This document shows, one piece after another, positions 52,430 through 64,000 of a stretch of 64,000 nt of DNA (the stretch's first letter is position 1; every line of letters begins with the position of its first letter). The position numbers and the translations under genes were made by a program. Origin of the DNA: Microglena sp. YARC. Its lineage: Eukaryota; Chlorophyta; Chlorophyceae; Chlamydomonadales; Chlamydomonadaceae. The DNA is taken from assembly GCA_022414725.1 (NCBI GenBank), contig CM039464.1, positions 52,579,694 through 52,643,693 of the forward strand. Reading direction: 5' to 3'. Under the pieces are notes generated by a model that was not told the DNA's origin, did no database searches, and saw nothing but the letters and a program-made list of their open reading frames with translations.

Positions 52430-53690
52430 TGGCTTTGCAGCTATAATCTATAAGATAATGTCTCACATCATGTAGCATGCATTTTTATTTTTATTTTTGC
52501 CCTTCCTATCAGCATCGTTGTCAAGTCCTCTAGCCTATCTTTGCTGACCCCTGGACCGTCCATTTATACACCCTCACTATTTGTGACTAAAGCCGGGCTG
52601 AAGCTATAAATTTTTTCACATCATGTAGGCCATGCATGAACACCCACCCCAGCATGTTAAGCAAGGACAGTAAATATACCGATATATGATATATATATGG
52701 AGGCATTACAGTACAGTCACGACTTGTAACTGTACAGTACAGTACTGTACAGTACTGTATTCTCATAATTTCTCTCATTCATGCAGGCATGAATGCCTAA
52801 CAATCATTTTCCAAGGGGTCTGATCCAAAGCTTAAACCTACAGCGTATAGAAATGTCTCACTCCATCTGCACATCATGCATTTCAGTGATCATTTATTCG
52901 CCGGGACCTGGGGTCGTGCTACAGTGATCCTTTCATTCCACTGGGGCCCTAGGGTCTACAGGAGATTTAACTCGAAATTAGGCTAAAGCTATCAATGAAT
53001 TCTCACACCATGCAGGATGCATTCAGTATGTTTCTCCAGCAAATTAAAAGTCAGTGCAGTACAGACATTAGTAATCTCCTGATTCCTCACAATCATGCAG
53101 GCAGCTTTCAGTGATTGGTTGCATCTAATTACCAATTACGTGTTCAATATAGTAGTATCAAAGCAGCTATAGATGTGAACGCTAAACCTATAAAGCCCCT
53201 GATTTATGCTAGAAGATGCTTACTAAGCTATAAAAATGTCTCCACATCCAGCAGGCAAACATTTCATCAACAGCATATTACAGTACAGTACAGGTACAGT
53301 AGTAATCTCACAATGTCTCCACACATGCAGGCTATGCAGTCTTTCATGATCTTATTAGCAGTTTACAGATATGTACCAGACAGTACTACATACAGTACAA
53401 ACAGACAGCAGATTCTATAATCTTCTCACACCTCAGCAATGTATTCAGTATTAGTTGGCTCCAGCAAATCCATGACTCCTTCCCCCCCCCATGTACATTC
53501 CTACAAAATGCTGGCACATCCATGCGATGAGATGTGGGGTATTTAAGCCGCTGAAGCTGATCAGGCCTAGCTGACCTGCATTCGCTAAAGCCGCAAATCT
53601 ATTAAACAATTCCTACACCTGCATGGCAGCATTTCAGTCATTTGTTGCCTCCAGCAAAATCCAGGACCTCCTCCCCCCTCTAGTACATCC
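52430..53690 (+). repeat. Degenerate continuation of the CATGCAGGCA array
   Basis: Diverged units carrying CTCACATCATGYAGGC, AAAGCTATA and CAGTACAGTAC words, with family S tail words at 52527-52575. No gene is recognised. Confidence 0.65.
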
Positions 53691-54164
53691 TAGAAAACGC
53701 AGCCATGCATCCACAATTCAATTCCCAAACGTATCCGTGAGTTGACTTGCCCAATGCTCTGCTCACAGGATGGGTCAGCCTCTTCACATTTGCGCTGCCA
53801 GTCAACTCAGGTGTGTAGAGATTAGCTAGAATAGTTAGTACTTCGTTTGGCTCGGCTTTATCACCAGTTCCACACATAGACGCGGCTCAGGTTCAACTCA
53901 GGTTGCAGATATAGTTAGTACCCTGATTCTTGGATCATCGTCCTGTCACATATTACCTGGCCATTTTCAACTATAGCGTTTAATTATCAGACCTTAATTG
54001 CTGTGCTTCATTTCCTAGTCACATTGAGCGCTGCCAGGAATCAACCCCACGAGTATTTTTAGTCGTTGATTTTACAATAAAGATTGCCAGCCTCCAAGTG
54101 GTGGTCTTCCGTGGCTAGTCTCTTAGACTCAGAGGTTAGCTTCGTGATCGCGAGTCACTCCTAA

Positions 54165-54350
54165 AACGAGGCGTAGTTGACACGTACCCGTAAAAGGCTG
54201 AAGTTGCACCCACCACCACACACGTACCGGTAAATCGCTGGAGTTGCCGACCACACCACCAACCCGCACTGTAAATCGGCTGGAGTCCGACCCAAACACC
54301 ACCACCCTTCACTCGTAGATCGCTGGAGTTGCCGACCCACTATGCCACTG
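54165..54350. repeat. ~50-bp tandem repeat (four units)
   Basis: CACGTACCGGTAAATCGCTG, GAGTTGCCGACC and CACCACCA words repeat about four times. Confidence 0.75.
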
Positions 54351-54397
54351 CTCACATTTGACGCACCAGGTTCAACTCAAAATAAACAAGCGGGAGC

Positions 54398-54540
54398 CAG
54401 TGTAATTCAAGCGCGCTCTTTGGCTTTGAGCGCTGACTTTTTGGACCCCCTCTGCGCAATTTTTTAAAGCGCTAATTTTTTGCAACACCCAATTGGGCGC
54501 AGGCAACAAAATTTGCCATTTATACCCTTGGCGTGACCGC
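54398..54540 (+). mobile_element. hAT-like MITE, family A (diverged)
   Basis: CAGTGTAATTCAA at the left, TACCCTTG at the right, with GAGCGCTGACTTTTTGGACC inside. Flanks GCGGGAGC and GCGTGACC match at 6 of 8. Confidence 0.6.
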
Positions 54541-57500
54541 CCTTGTGTTGCAATGAATGTGGATCTCTAGGCGGCAGGTATGGAGGATTAGCCTCGCTGA
54601 GACCCCTCTTCGTCACTTATTTGCTTGTTTTGGTGCGGTGTACATGTGCGATATCGCGTTGTACCTTGTTGCTGCACTCGTTAAACCTTGTGCTGCCCTC
54701 TTGGCTGTTCTTGCGGAACGCGTGTTCCGCTCCTTTTTATCTACCCTCTTTGTTACACAACGTTGTCGACTTCCCTAAAACTAGGGCTGTGCATCTCCGG
54801 CCGTGGGACTATTCTAGCCAGTCTCCTGTCGATGTTTTGAGCTTTGACTACCTATCCTAAACGTCAAGGTGTTGCGCGAGGTGAGTTTATAACTGTACCG
54901 AAATGACGGGCAGCTGGTGACTGACCTGACAATACTGACTCGTCTGAAAATTCTTGCTTGAGTATAGAGGTGACTCTTTCGCGTGAGTTTATCGTAGCTG
55001 CTGCCGTTTGCAAACGTCCAGTTGGTGCGGTCCCTAAGCAATTGTAGGGCAAAACCCTAGCTTCGAGCTGCTTCGTTTGGCCACATCGCGTTTTGTCCAT
55101 CCGTTTTCCGCCTCCGTTTTGGCCTCCGTTGCATCGCCCACAACGCGCACGACGTACTGCTGATGTACCGAAAAGTCCACCCATGGAGGGCAGTAAATAA
55201 ATTATAGCATTGCACTTATTACGAAGCATGCGGTTGAAGAGGCAAGTTTCTTTACATGCAATGGGCCAACCAACCATTTGCTTTAGGATGATGTCGTTCC
55301 CAGTGCTCGCACCATAGCTTTCTTTTCTCTTTCAGTATGACAGACAGCTTCTACGCAGCTCCCTTAACTGGCTATAGACTAACCAATGCGACATAGGGCA
55401 CCCTGAACAGACATAATCAGCTGTCCAGAATTGCTGACAATTTGGGTTTAGCTTTTCAGTGGTGGCCAAAAAGCTGCCTAGAATCTTTACTCTTTTAAGA
55501 GTTTGTTTCGAGTCTTTCAGCACGTGACCAATACAGAACAGGCTCAGCGCGACTCCGGAACATGAGACCCAACGCCTAACCGCATCTGGCGAGCGACGCA
55601 TCCAAGCGGCATCGACAAACCCGGCTCCGGGCGCAGAAGGTAATTGAGCCCAAAAACCGAAGGGCATTTGACATGGCGAAGGAGTGATTTCGCCCCGCAC
55701 TAACCGGCGAATCCGGAACACGCGTGCCACGTAGCAGAGTCCCCACTCTGGTTACCGTACGCGGCAAATGAGCTCGTCACCCGCCGACTCAGCAGGTTTC
55801 AATGCACGACAGGGAGATGGGGCGTGACATACGTTGAGGGGGGGGTTTCAAGAACCGCACAGCGCAGATTATGCTTGGGCCTTATCTCATCATGCGTGGT
55901 GCACACTGGGTCGGGCGGGCAACGCCACCAAAAGGTAGCAGGGCAGTGCACGGAGCCGCGGCCAGCAACCAGACACGCGCCGCGTGCGTGATCCGGAAGG
56001 CCGGTGCCGCGGGGAAATGGGACCCGACGCGCAACACGACACTAGCACGCTTTATGCTAGAGGTAAGCCTATAGTGTGAGGGACGCGGCCGGAGTTGGCA
56101 AGGACTGGCTGGTACGCTGCCACCACATTCTCTCCGTTCGACCTTGGGGAGAAGCGCAGTGCTGGTCTCTATGCGAGCAGGGACACCAGGGCAGCAGACG
56201 TAGGGAAGGTCTGATTCCAAACGGAAGCATCCGACAAGTAGCAGTCCGTTTAGAGGAAGTGAGGGCGCAACTGGAGAAGGACAGAGTCACTTGTTGACTC
56301 GCGGCGCAGGCTTCCTCGGCAGAAAATCGAGGTGAAAGGCGCGGGCAGCAAGTAGGCCGGGCGTATGAGTACCGTGGCAGTGGGTGGCAAGCCCTGCTCA
56401 GGGCCGATCGGGCCGAGCCGCCGGGGGGTGAATCATAACCTATGCCGACATCGTCAACTCGAACGGCCCAGGAAGGGCAGTGGATAGCCCAACCTAGCAG
56501 AGAGAAAACATCAGGGGGATAACAGGAGGGGACAGCAGCGCCGGGGCGGGTCGGTACAAGCACGCCCCGCCCATCCCATGCACGCTATGATTCACGAGCG
56601 CGTGGCATGAACGCGTCTTTCACAGCTGGGCGCGCACAGCGGCCAGCACGAGCACCGACCCTAGCCAAGAAACACACCTCAGCCCCGTACGACCGCCACC
56701 TGTCGGCGAGGCACCACCCCCCAGGAACACGAGCGGACCCAACCGGAATAAGTTTCCAAGATTAATCACTATAGGGTAGAAAGCCTGGCGCACGACGGGC
56801 AAGGGCTATGGACTCGAACAGACAGAAGGTGTAAAAAAACGGCAGGGGGCCCGTGGTCGGTGGGAGGAGGGGGAAAGAGCGACGGCAAAAGCAGACGTTC
56901 AATAGACGAAAAATCATGAGACGGCGAACAAGAAAAGGCACGGAAGAGCAAGCAGGCATGAGACAAGGAAGGAACGGAACTGGGAGGGTGAGGAAAAGAA
57001 GCTCTGGGCAACACAGGGGAACGGAGACGTACCCTAGCCCAGTAAGCCTGCGCCGCAGACGCAATGGCCCCAACCCGACAAGCCGACCCTGAATAGGCCG
57101 GGAATACGCGACCGCAGACGCAACACCACCCACCTGTGGCACGCGGCCAACGACAGCGCTCTCCACGGGGGGGGTACGGGGCAAAGAATCTTCCAAACGG
57201 GACCCTGGGACATGCGCGCAGACGCAGACCACCAAGCTGCCTGTCTACCGAACGACCGGCGGCACACCAGGCGCAACACGAGCCCCGGCCCGACTCACCA
57301 CCAGAAGCCGGGCCACTCGGAAAACCGACGGCTTGTAATTGTCCGAGGAAACGAGGTAGGAGCGCGGCGATTACGTGTGCGTGGCGTGATGGCCAAAGGG
57401 CCATACAATCAGGCCCACGGCTGTCGCCCATCGCAGCCTCCAGATGGCTGCAAAAAAAGGAACCAGCCAAGCCGGCTTCTGAAACCTCAAAACGTTGGCC

Positions 57501-60500
57501 CAGAGCCGATGGCAGTACAGGAGGAGCAGGCGGGAAAACCAGGAGGAGCAGGGATTCCACAGACAGGCGTATGCGCACGAGCCTCAACAAGCAGCCAGGA
57601 GGGGGCGGAAAAAACAGCCGTAACTCCCACACAGCCAAGCCGGGCACCTAAATACAACCGCGAAGCAGCAAGCGCCAGACCTCAGCTACGGGCGATCAAG
57701 AGCTTTCATTCTCCAACTTCCCCACGGCACGCCCATCGCACATGGCATGAAGGAATGAGTGCGGACTCCAAACGTCACGTGCACAAAACAGGTGTTCGCG
57801 GGGGCCGCCACGCCTCAGCCGAATGGCCACTAACTGGAGGCATGGGGCACACGACCAGAAACGCACCAGCCGGGGACATCGACGACGGCAGACGTACTGA
57901 CGAAGCGGTCATTCCCCACAGGAATTAACTGGGCTCCCGTCCACCATCCAGGGAGTCCGCGCGGGCAGCACCCCGCCTCATACGGCGAGCGAGCGATGAT
58001 CTGCAGGCCCGCGAGCCTGGCACTAATGCGGGTTTGGCACTGTACCTCTACATTCAGACACACTCCCATACCCAGTTGTACACCCAACCAGAGCCGGCGT
58101 AACGCACGACGCACCTCTAAATTGCTAACCACCTCCACCACCTCTGAGCGACCAGTGCTGAGCAGGATAGTGCGAGCGTATGCTGCTCCTGTGACGGTGC
58201 ATGAAGCAGACTATGACCGCGCACTATCTGCAGCGAGAGCCCCCGACGCGCTCATGCCTACTCACCTAAGCAGCACGCGCCTTCATTACAACCCAACCGT
58301 CCTTAATATTAGTCCCATGCCGGCGGGCCATCGATCCGGAGCGGCCTGAGCTAACTAGTACGGGACTCCTGCATCCATCGGCACTCTCTTCACGTGCGCT
58401 GCATGAGATATTGTTCCATCCAGAACAGGCGGCGCTTTCGTATGAGTGCAGGAATGCTATAGAGCCGCGCTGCTTTAAGTTACCCAACATACACACTATC
58501 CAGTGCTCCCTCCTCCACAAGCCTCACAAGAGCCGCCCACCCATTACAATGCAGCACGCTGCATGCGAGGGCGCTTTACCCAACATACACACTGATCGCT
58601 TGTGCTCTCCTTCCACGCCTCTCCACTAATAACCTGTTCAGCCCTTACAATCGTGCAGGATGCTGTGCGGCCAAGAAGGCTCTCGTTTACAACAACCAAT
58701 CTCTCTACTATCTCTGTTGCCCCTACGCACTGCCCTCACAAGAGCTTCCATCCTGAGAATCAGCAAAGTGCAGCATGTCGTTGCGTCAACAACACATGCA
58801 CATTCTGTGCCCTTTACCACATCCTCCACAATGAGACCGGTCCACCCGTTACAATCAGCACTTGCAGCATGTTTGACGGTCAACAACACATGCACTACTC
58901 TGTGTGCCCAATTTACGCACCGCCTTCGAAGAGGACTTCCTCCCCAACAAATCAGCAAAATGTGCAGCATGGAGTGGCAGTCAACAACAAAGCGCACACA
59001 GCTCTTGTGCCCCTTAACGCGCTGCCAATCCTCAAGACAGATCCTTTCCTGACAATCAGCATTCAGCAATTTGATGTGGAGGCATTTCCAAACAACATTG
59101 CTGCAATTGCGATGACCCTTTTCAAGCGCCCGGTCAGCCGCAACAATAGATCCCATCCTCCGATCAATCATGCTGATGCCAGCATGCATGTTTGCGGGCG
59201 GGCAGTTTCAACAGCATGAGGCATCGAGCTCGGGAGGCGGCCGGCACACCAGCCCCATAGACTGCCGGCGCGACTACGCGCGTGACCAGCATCTGCGTAA
59301 ATCCGAGTAGGCATGGGTCCGGATGTTTCATCGTGCACATCCTCCTGCCCCGCACCTGCGCGAGCTCTTCGCCACAACGAGGACCTTGCGCCTTGCCGGA
59401 TCTGAGATCAGCAGTTGTGGAGCCTGCAAGAATAGCCGAGCCCCGTGCGACAGCAGCCGCACACATCTTGCTTATGATGGCCCTCCAAGCCCAGCGCTCT
59501 GACCACAGCCACCATACGTCACTCCACTCACGTCATTACATTGACGACAGCATTACTGCTGGGGTGTGAGAAGCATGGGCACGAGCGCTGTGTGACCTTT
59601 GGAGGCCGGCACCAAAGGGGCAGTTCGCACCCACCTTTACAGCGAATCAGACCGAGCGCCAGTGACGATGTATCAAAGGCCAGAATATGCGGCCAGTAAC
59701 ATGCCCCCCGTGTATGCATCACCACGCTTGGCACTGGCTGCGCAGCCTGAGTAAAGAGAGGAGACGACACCCTCAAGTGCACCCATAGCGTCGTGCCAGC
59801 AGACATTAGCGGAGGGCACTCAAGCGATCAGGAAGCGAAGACCAACGCCGCACGGCCTCATGACAAGAGCTGCCAACAACAAGCAAGGAGTGGAAGGCCG
59901 GTACTGCACTCTGGGGCGAGCGCACCCCTTTTGAGGCCAGACTCGAGACACATAGCCACGGACAGGGTGGAGCGGTTTGGCTCAAGGGCGACACGCGCAT
60001 GGGCCGATCGTCTAGCAGCGGCGGCCACCAATAGCGGCGCCGCCGCAGTGTGTTCTATCACCAGCCATTCCCTGATCTCCCGGCAAAGGGGCGGTTGCCA
60101 CAGATAGAGACCCCAAGGCCTGCTCGGGGCGCGAAAGATCAACCGACAATTGAAAGCACTACGGATGGTCGAGTGGTGCATTTTCTCCAGTCGCAGGCAT
60201 CCCGACATGCATCAAGGAGCTGGCTCTCCTGTGTACGGCAGTAACAAAGGAAGTGGGCAGGAATTCGCCAACTCCAGTGTTGTCCTGTGTCACCGTCACC
60301 TCGGGACGGCGCGGGCATTGGTCGAGGGCTTTCTCGATGGGACCTGCACCGGGCACTGTGTTCGTCATGAGCGAAAAGACGAGAACGCACGTCGGCGTGT
60401 TCGCAAGGCAGTCCGCGATACTTGGCGAAGCATAGTTTGTCAAAGAAGCGGCGCTAGAGTAGCGCGACGGGGCTACACGGCACAAGGGCCTGAGGGAGCC

Positions 60501-61200
60501 TGAGCACATGCGATCGATACCGGTCCCCGGCCCTCCACCTATACCCCGGTCGAGTGAGACCCCAGAGGCAGGCCCCCAGGGAGCAGCCCCGTGGCTAGGC
60601 GAGTGCGTAGGCAAGCGCTTCGTCGTACGCACCAGTACAGCGCGGCAGTCGACCGGGCAGCGGCGGCCGATGGCAACGGCATATTTTCATTAGCTCGGTC
60701 GGCGGCGCGCCCCAAGGTGAACCAGACGCCCCGCCAAACCTACCCGACGGCAAAACGCCTCTAATCCACGGCAGTGCCGCTTTCTTCCTTCAATAGCTTC
60801 GTTTCACGTTGGTGCTTCATATGCATGTGACCAATCGACCGATCTGAGATTCTAGCCGAAAGCGGGACCGCGGAAACTTCTAGGGCCGAAATGCATTCAG
60901 ACCGATATACCCACCGGCAGGCGACCCCAAAAAGGAGAGAAATCGGCCGCAAGTGGTGCCGCAAGGTGCCGGGCTAAGGCAAGCCCGAGATGGACAGCGT
61001 GGGGGCCAGAGCCATGGCAGGAGTATCCCGCAACATAGATTCTGTGTCTAGTATGTTAGGCGGCAGTCGGACCAGTAAAGTGCCAGGGGACCAATGAGGC
61101 CGAAAGGTCAGAAGGTGCCAAAGGGCAAAATAGCGAGTTGTGCGCCCGTCACACACGCGCTGGTCAGCCCGGGCCACGCTGCTTGATGGCATTATTATGT
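54541..61200. other. GC-rich, repeat-poor stretch without recognised genes
   Basis: From about 55.6 kb the sequence turns GC-rich with no microsatellites or poly-C/G runs. Long overlapping frames occur on both strands (for example 56769-57647 minus and 57212-57928 plus), which is typical of composition rather than coding. I found no motif. It includes the repeat array at 58480-59110 and a diverged family C MITE at about 55325-55510. Confidence 0.5.
58480..59110 (+). repeat. ~100-bp degenerate satellite
   Basis: About six units share CAACAWACACAYGCAC, CTSTGTGCCC, CACAAKAGC, ACAATCAGCA and GCAGCATG words in the same order at roughly 100-bp spacing. Confidence 0.65.
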
Positions 61201-62683
61201 AAATGGGCCAATTAAGTATTTGTATGGACTAACATTTAAAGAATCCTTAGCGGTTTTGAGATACTGATATAGCGGTTCCAACAAAACACCTCAAAGGCTG
61301 ATAATCCGACTATATTCTGCTACGGGTTCTTAGGCAGACAATGCCCATACATATGCAACAACATGGTGATGCCTAATAGGAGCGTGCATTGCACGCGTGT
61401 AATTACCCAGCTTTTTTCAAATCTGAAAGTGGTTTTTTCTAGTTTTAGGTTTAAGCCTCCTCCAGAGTGTTATTTTAGGATTCAGTTCGATTGGCGTTTG
61501 CCCTCCTACAAGAGCTGGGCGCACTTCACGGGAGTCGCGGTTCGTCATAATGTATGGCAAGCAAAAGCTTGGGATGTGCTTTTGACCTGGCGGCCACACC
61601 TTGAGATAACGACCCACGACCTAAACGTGAACGAGATTATCGAAAGCTCCAGCCAGCCGTCCTTTTGAGCGTGTCATTCCTTGTCGGACTAGCCCGGCCC
61701 TTTCTCCGTCAGCAACACATTTGATGTCGGAACGATTCTACGACCTCTCGACCTCCTCGTGTCCATGGGCAATCGGTCCGGTACAAGTTTTGTAGCTCTT
61801 TCGTCAAACCTTTATTTGTCAGTTTCTATCATGTAACATCTTCTATCAGCTCAGAAAGCTTTATTTGTCGGAACTCTTGTTAGTTTTCTCAGAAAAGCTT
61901 CAGACAGCTGCTGTCTTACACAAAGAATCCGCGGACCTCTCTGCCCCGCGAAATCTCCCTGCCTTGCTCATAGGTGGAAACGGTGGGCTTTTATCGACTA
62001 TTACAGGCCAAAGTTACTAATTATTCTCCAGAATTATCAGTTTTCTTGAAATTTCAGGCCAATGTGAGATACACTACTTACTACGACCTGTTTCGAAACA
62101 TGTTCCCAATCTCCGCTGAATGCTTTAAGGATAATGGTAATTAGGATAACAGAAGAGTGGACCAAGTGCTTTGTGTGGCTTTAAGATAATGGTTGCTGTC
62201 TTTAGTATCTGGAAGCATATGAACAAAGCTTTTCTTTGCTATGAGCACAGCTTCTAAAGGCACTCCATGCCTTGCTCCTAGAGTATAGTGAGTTGCGGTG
62301 GATCTTTTCCTCCTGATCTAAATTTCCTGCAGTGCACAGGATAAGGGTTCTAGAACCTGGCTACGGTATCAGAAAAGTAATCAAGTGGGGTGGCTGACTC
62401 AGTGGTATAAGGAATAACAATTCAGTGGGAATAATGTATAAATGCATAAGGACTCACTGTGATAATGGATAAGACTTCAGTGGGATAGGGGAAATAACCA
62501 GTGGGATAAGGTATGAATGCATAATGGTCAGTGGGGAAAGGATAACTGATTCAATGCCAAATAATCCAGGAAGGAATCTGAGTATTAGTGCACCTTGAAG
62601 CTGACACGCCAGAAGCTGTTATGAAAAGCCGAAAAGAAAGCTCTGGCTTTGGAAGATATTGTCTCCAGCAAATGGTGGTTTTT

Positions 62684-62898
62684 TCTTTTGCTTCTGAAAG
62701 ATTTCCTGTGCTACCAAGGTAACTTCTAAGCAGCTCCCTGAGCCATCCACTAGGCCTAAGCTCCCTAGATTTTTAGTCAGATCTGGACAGCTGGTTTCTG
62801 TCAGCTTCAAGGTGCAACTAGGTTGCTTAGCTCTGGGCTCGGCTGAATAGCCATTGAGCGGGAAAAGCTGCCTAGAAGCTGCTTCTCGAAGCTGAAAA
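62684..62898 (+). mobile_element. MITE, family C
   Basis: AACTTCTAAGCAGCTCCCTG at the left and AGCTGCCTAGAAGCTGCTTC plus GAAGCTGAAAA at the right; interior CAGATCTGGACAGCTGGTTT. Confidence 0.78.
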
Positions 62899-63033
62899 GA
62901 AAGCAATGCCATCTGAAAAGGTTTTTCATACAGGAGGTGGCCAGGTGGCCCCCTGCAACCAACAGCGACATAGAGGATAATTGTAAATTGATTCAGAAAT
63001 AATTATATTTGTAGAATTAAATGATCATGTGGA

Positions 63034-63182
63034 GCACGAACTCAGGGCCGCCGCCGGTAAAAACGATTTGTTTGGGGTTCAGTTTTCATCAATGCTTTTT
63101 CTTTTAAGCCTTCCTGGCCACGGTTTGAGTAAGTCATTTTGCTATTTGCCAACCCTGGACTGTAACATGCATACACATACAA
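63034..63182 (+). mobile_element. SINE-like dispersed repeat, family S (full length)
   Basis: Head GCACGAACTCAGGGCCGCCG, middle GATTTGTTTGGGGTTCAG and GCTTTTTCTTTTAAGCC, tail CTGGACTGTAACATGCATAC ending in ACACATACA. Confidence 0.72.
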
Positions 63183-63287
63183 GATCGAGGAGGATGGGTA
63201 ATAACTTACTCATACAACTGACAGACTGAAACAGATTGCACCAACCCCATCCCCTGGCTGTTATGTTCAGATTGGTTTATCACTTTC

Positions 63288-63480
63288 AAACGGATGGTTC
63301 AATGGTTGATCATTGTTGAAACTGATGAAGGTGCTGGGTTAAATCCCTATGGGTGCTCTTTAAGTGTTCGGGACGCTGTCAACCGCCATGGTAGCTTTGT
63401 CTTAGGGTAAGGGTATCAGCCTGTTCTCTAACGCGTAAACGGGCTCCCTAATACCACAACACGCCCATCAGGCGTTTCAT
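63288..63480 (+). mobile_element. tRNA-derived SINE-like element
   Basis: Second copy of the 27649 element: A-box-like TGGTTCAATGG, decayed B-box GGTTAAATCCC, then GTCAACCGCCATGGTAGCTT, GCCTGTTCTCTAACGCGTAA and CACGCCCATCAGGCG. Confidence 0.7.
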
Positions 63481-63525
63481 TTACTGAAAGGATTTTACCC
63501 CCTGCCGCCCCCCCTTGGTGGTTGT

Positions 63526-63691
63526 CCCAGTGCAAGCAAACGGGCTGGCTCACTCAACTCAGACCTCGTAATAAGGATAACTATTTATTATTTATCTGAC
63601 ATGCTATAATGTATGCAAATATAATAGTACAGTTATTAAAGGGTTATTACAAGGGCGTGAAGTTGAGGGGGCCAGCCCGTTTGTTGCTGGG
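63526..63691 (+). mobile_element. MITE-like element with ~35-bp terminal inverted repeats
   Basis: Left CCCAGTGCAAGCAAACGGGC and TGGCTCACTCAACT; right AGTTGAGGGGGCCAGCCCGT and TTGTTGCTGGG. The interior is AT-rich and has no coding sequence. Only one copy is in the window. Confidence 0.7.
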
Positions 63692-63729
63692 AACAAACCC
63701 CAATAGCATGTCATAGTATATGATTAAAT

Positions 63730-63950
63730 TACGTTACATGCTAATTAATGGTTTACTGTTCCATGGATCTCTAATGGGTTTAGGGTTTTGGATTAGGGTG
63801 CTCTAATTGATCTAACTGTTCATGGGTGCTTAATGAGTTTAGGTTTTTAGGGTTTCGGTGCTAGAATGGTTATACTGTTCATGGGTGCTCTAATGGTTTA
63901 GGGTTTTAGGGTTTAGGGTGCTATAAATTGATCTACTGGGGTTCATGTTT
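63730..63950 (+). repeat. ~70-bp repeat with telomere-like TTTAGGG words
   Basis: Three units with CTGTTCATGGGTGCTCTAAT and GGTTTAGGGTTTTAGGG. 63897-63918 reads TTTAGGG, TTTTAGGG, TTTAGGG without a gap, the plant and Chlamydomonas telomere repeat types. Confidence 0.75.
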
Positions 63951-64000
63951 GCACAACCAACACCTTCCTATAGCTGGGAAGTAATAGAACCTGGCTTCAG

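Noticed and set aside
56769..57928. Long overlapping frames (292 codons minus, 238 codons plus) in the GC-rich stretch.
   Set aside because: They overlap each other on opposite strands, show no motif, and fit high GC content alone.
61363..61668. 101-codon plus-strand frame with RIQFDWRLPSYKSWAHF.
   Set aside because: It looks somewhat protein-like, but I found no motif, splice context or repeat relation to support calling it a gene.

Overview
The window looks like nuclear DNA of a green alga with a large, repeat-choked genome. Four observations suggest this: intron-rich genes with standard GTAAGT/AG splice sites, a starch branching enzyme with a plastid-transit-like N-terminus, a GT61 glycosyltransferase, and Copia, LINE, SINE and MITE remains throughout. 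A prasinophyte-grade or other chlorophyte is my inference; no organelle, bacterial or viral gene cluster is visible.

Layout. (1) 374-15037, plus: the last nine exons of a GT61-type glycosyltransferase that runs on in frame into a Cys-rich ephrin-receptor-like (GCC2/GCC3) module and a YG/RR-rich tail. (2) 15038-16302: short repeats and small transposons. (3) 16303-20920: a Copia-type LTR element (minus) with 220-bp LTRs and a 5-bp target duplication. It carries gag and a protease-like ORF but no reverse transcriptase or RNase H. (4) 22412-34557, minus: a complete 12-exon 1,4-alpha-glucan branching enzyme gene of 824 codons before the stop. (5) 36510-39170, plus: a decayed non-LTR retrotransposon with RNase H and zinc-finger remains. 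(6) 41715-44713, minus: a two-exon small secreted Cys-rich protein. (7) 44990-48895: MITE arrays and microsatellites. (8) 48896-49939: an ORF built of 28-29 residue repeats. (9) 50040-54400: degenerate satellite-like arrays. (10) about 54540-61200: a GC-rich, repeat-poor stretch in which I recognise no gene. (11) 61200-64000: dispersed repeats and a short telomere-like motif.

The three spliced genes were rebuilt by hand. Every junction keeps reading phase, and the branching enzyme agrees with its family from end to end. Starch synthesis (branching enzyme, plastid) and secretory-pathway glycosylation (GT61) are unrelated jobs, and I see no operon-like logic.

The most striking signal is shared by all three spliced genes. 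Their introns are lined with imperfect tandem copies of the adjoining exon edge, splice site included: 2 to 8 copies per junction, some with exact 151-bp or 186-bp periods. Around them lie several families of non-autonomous elements with recognisable termini. Two families have 8-bp target duplications of hAT type, and one of these insertions sits exactly on a splice donor of the branching enzyme.
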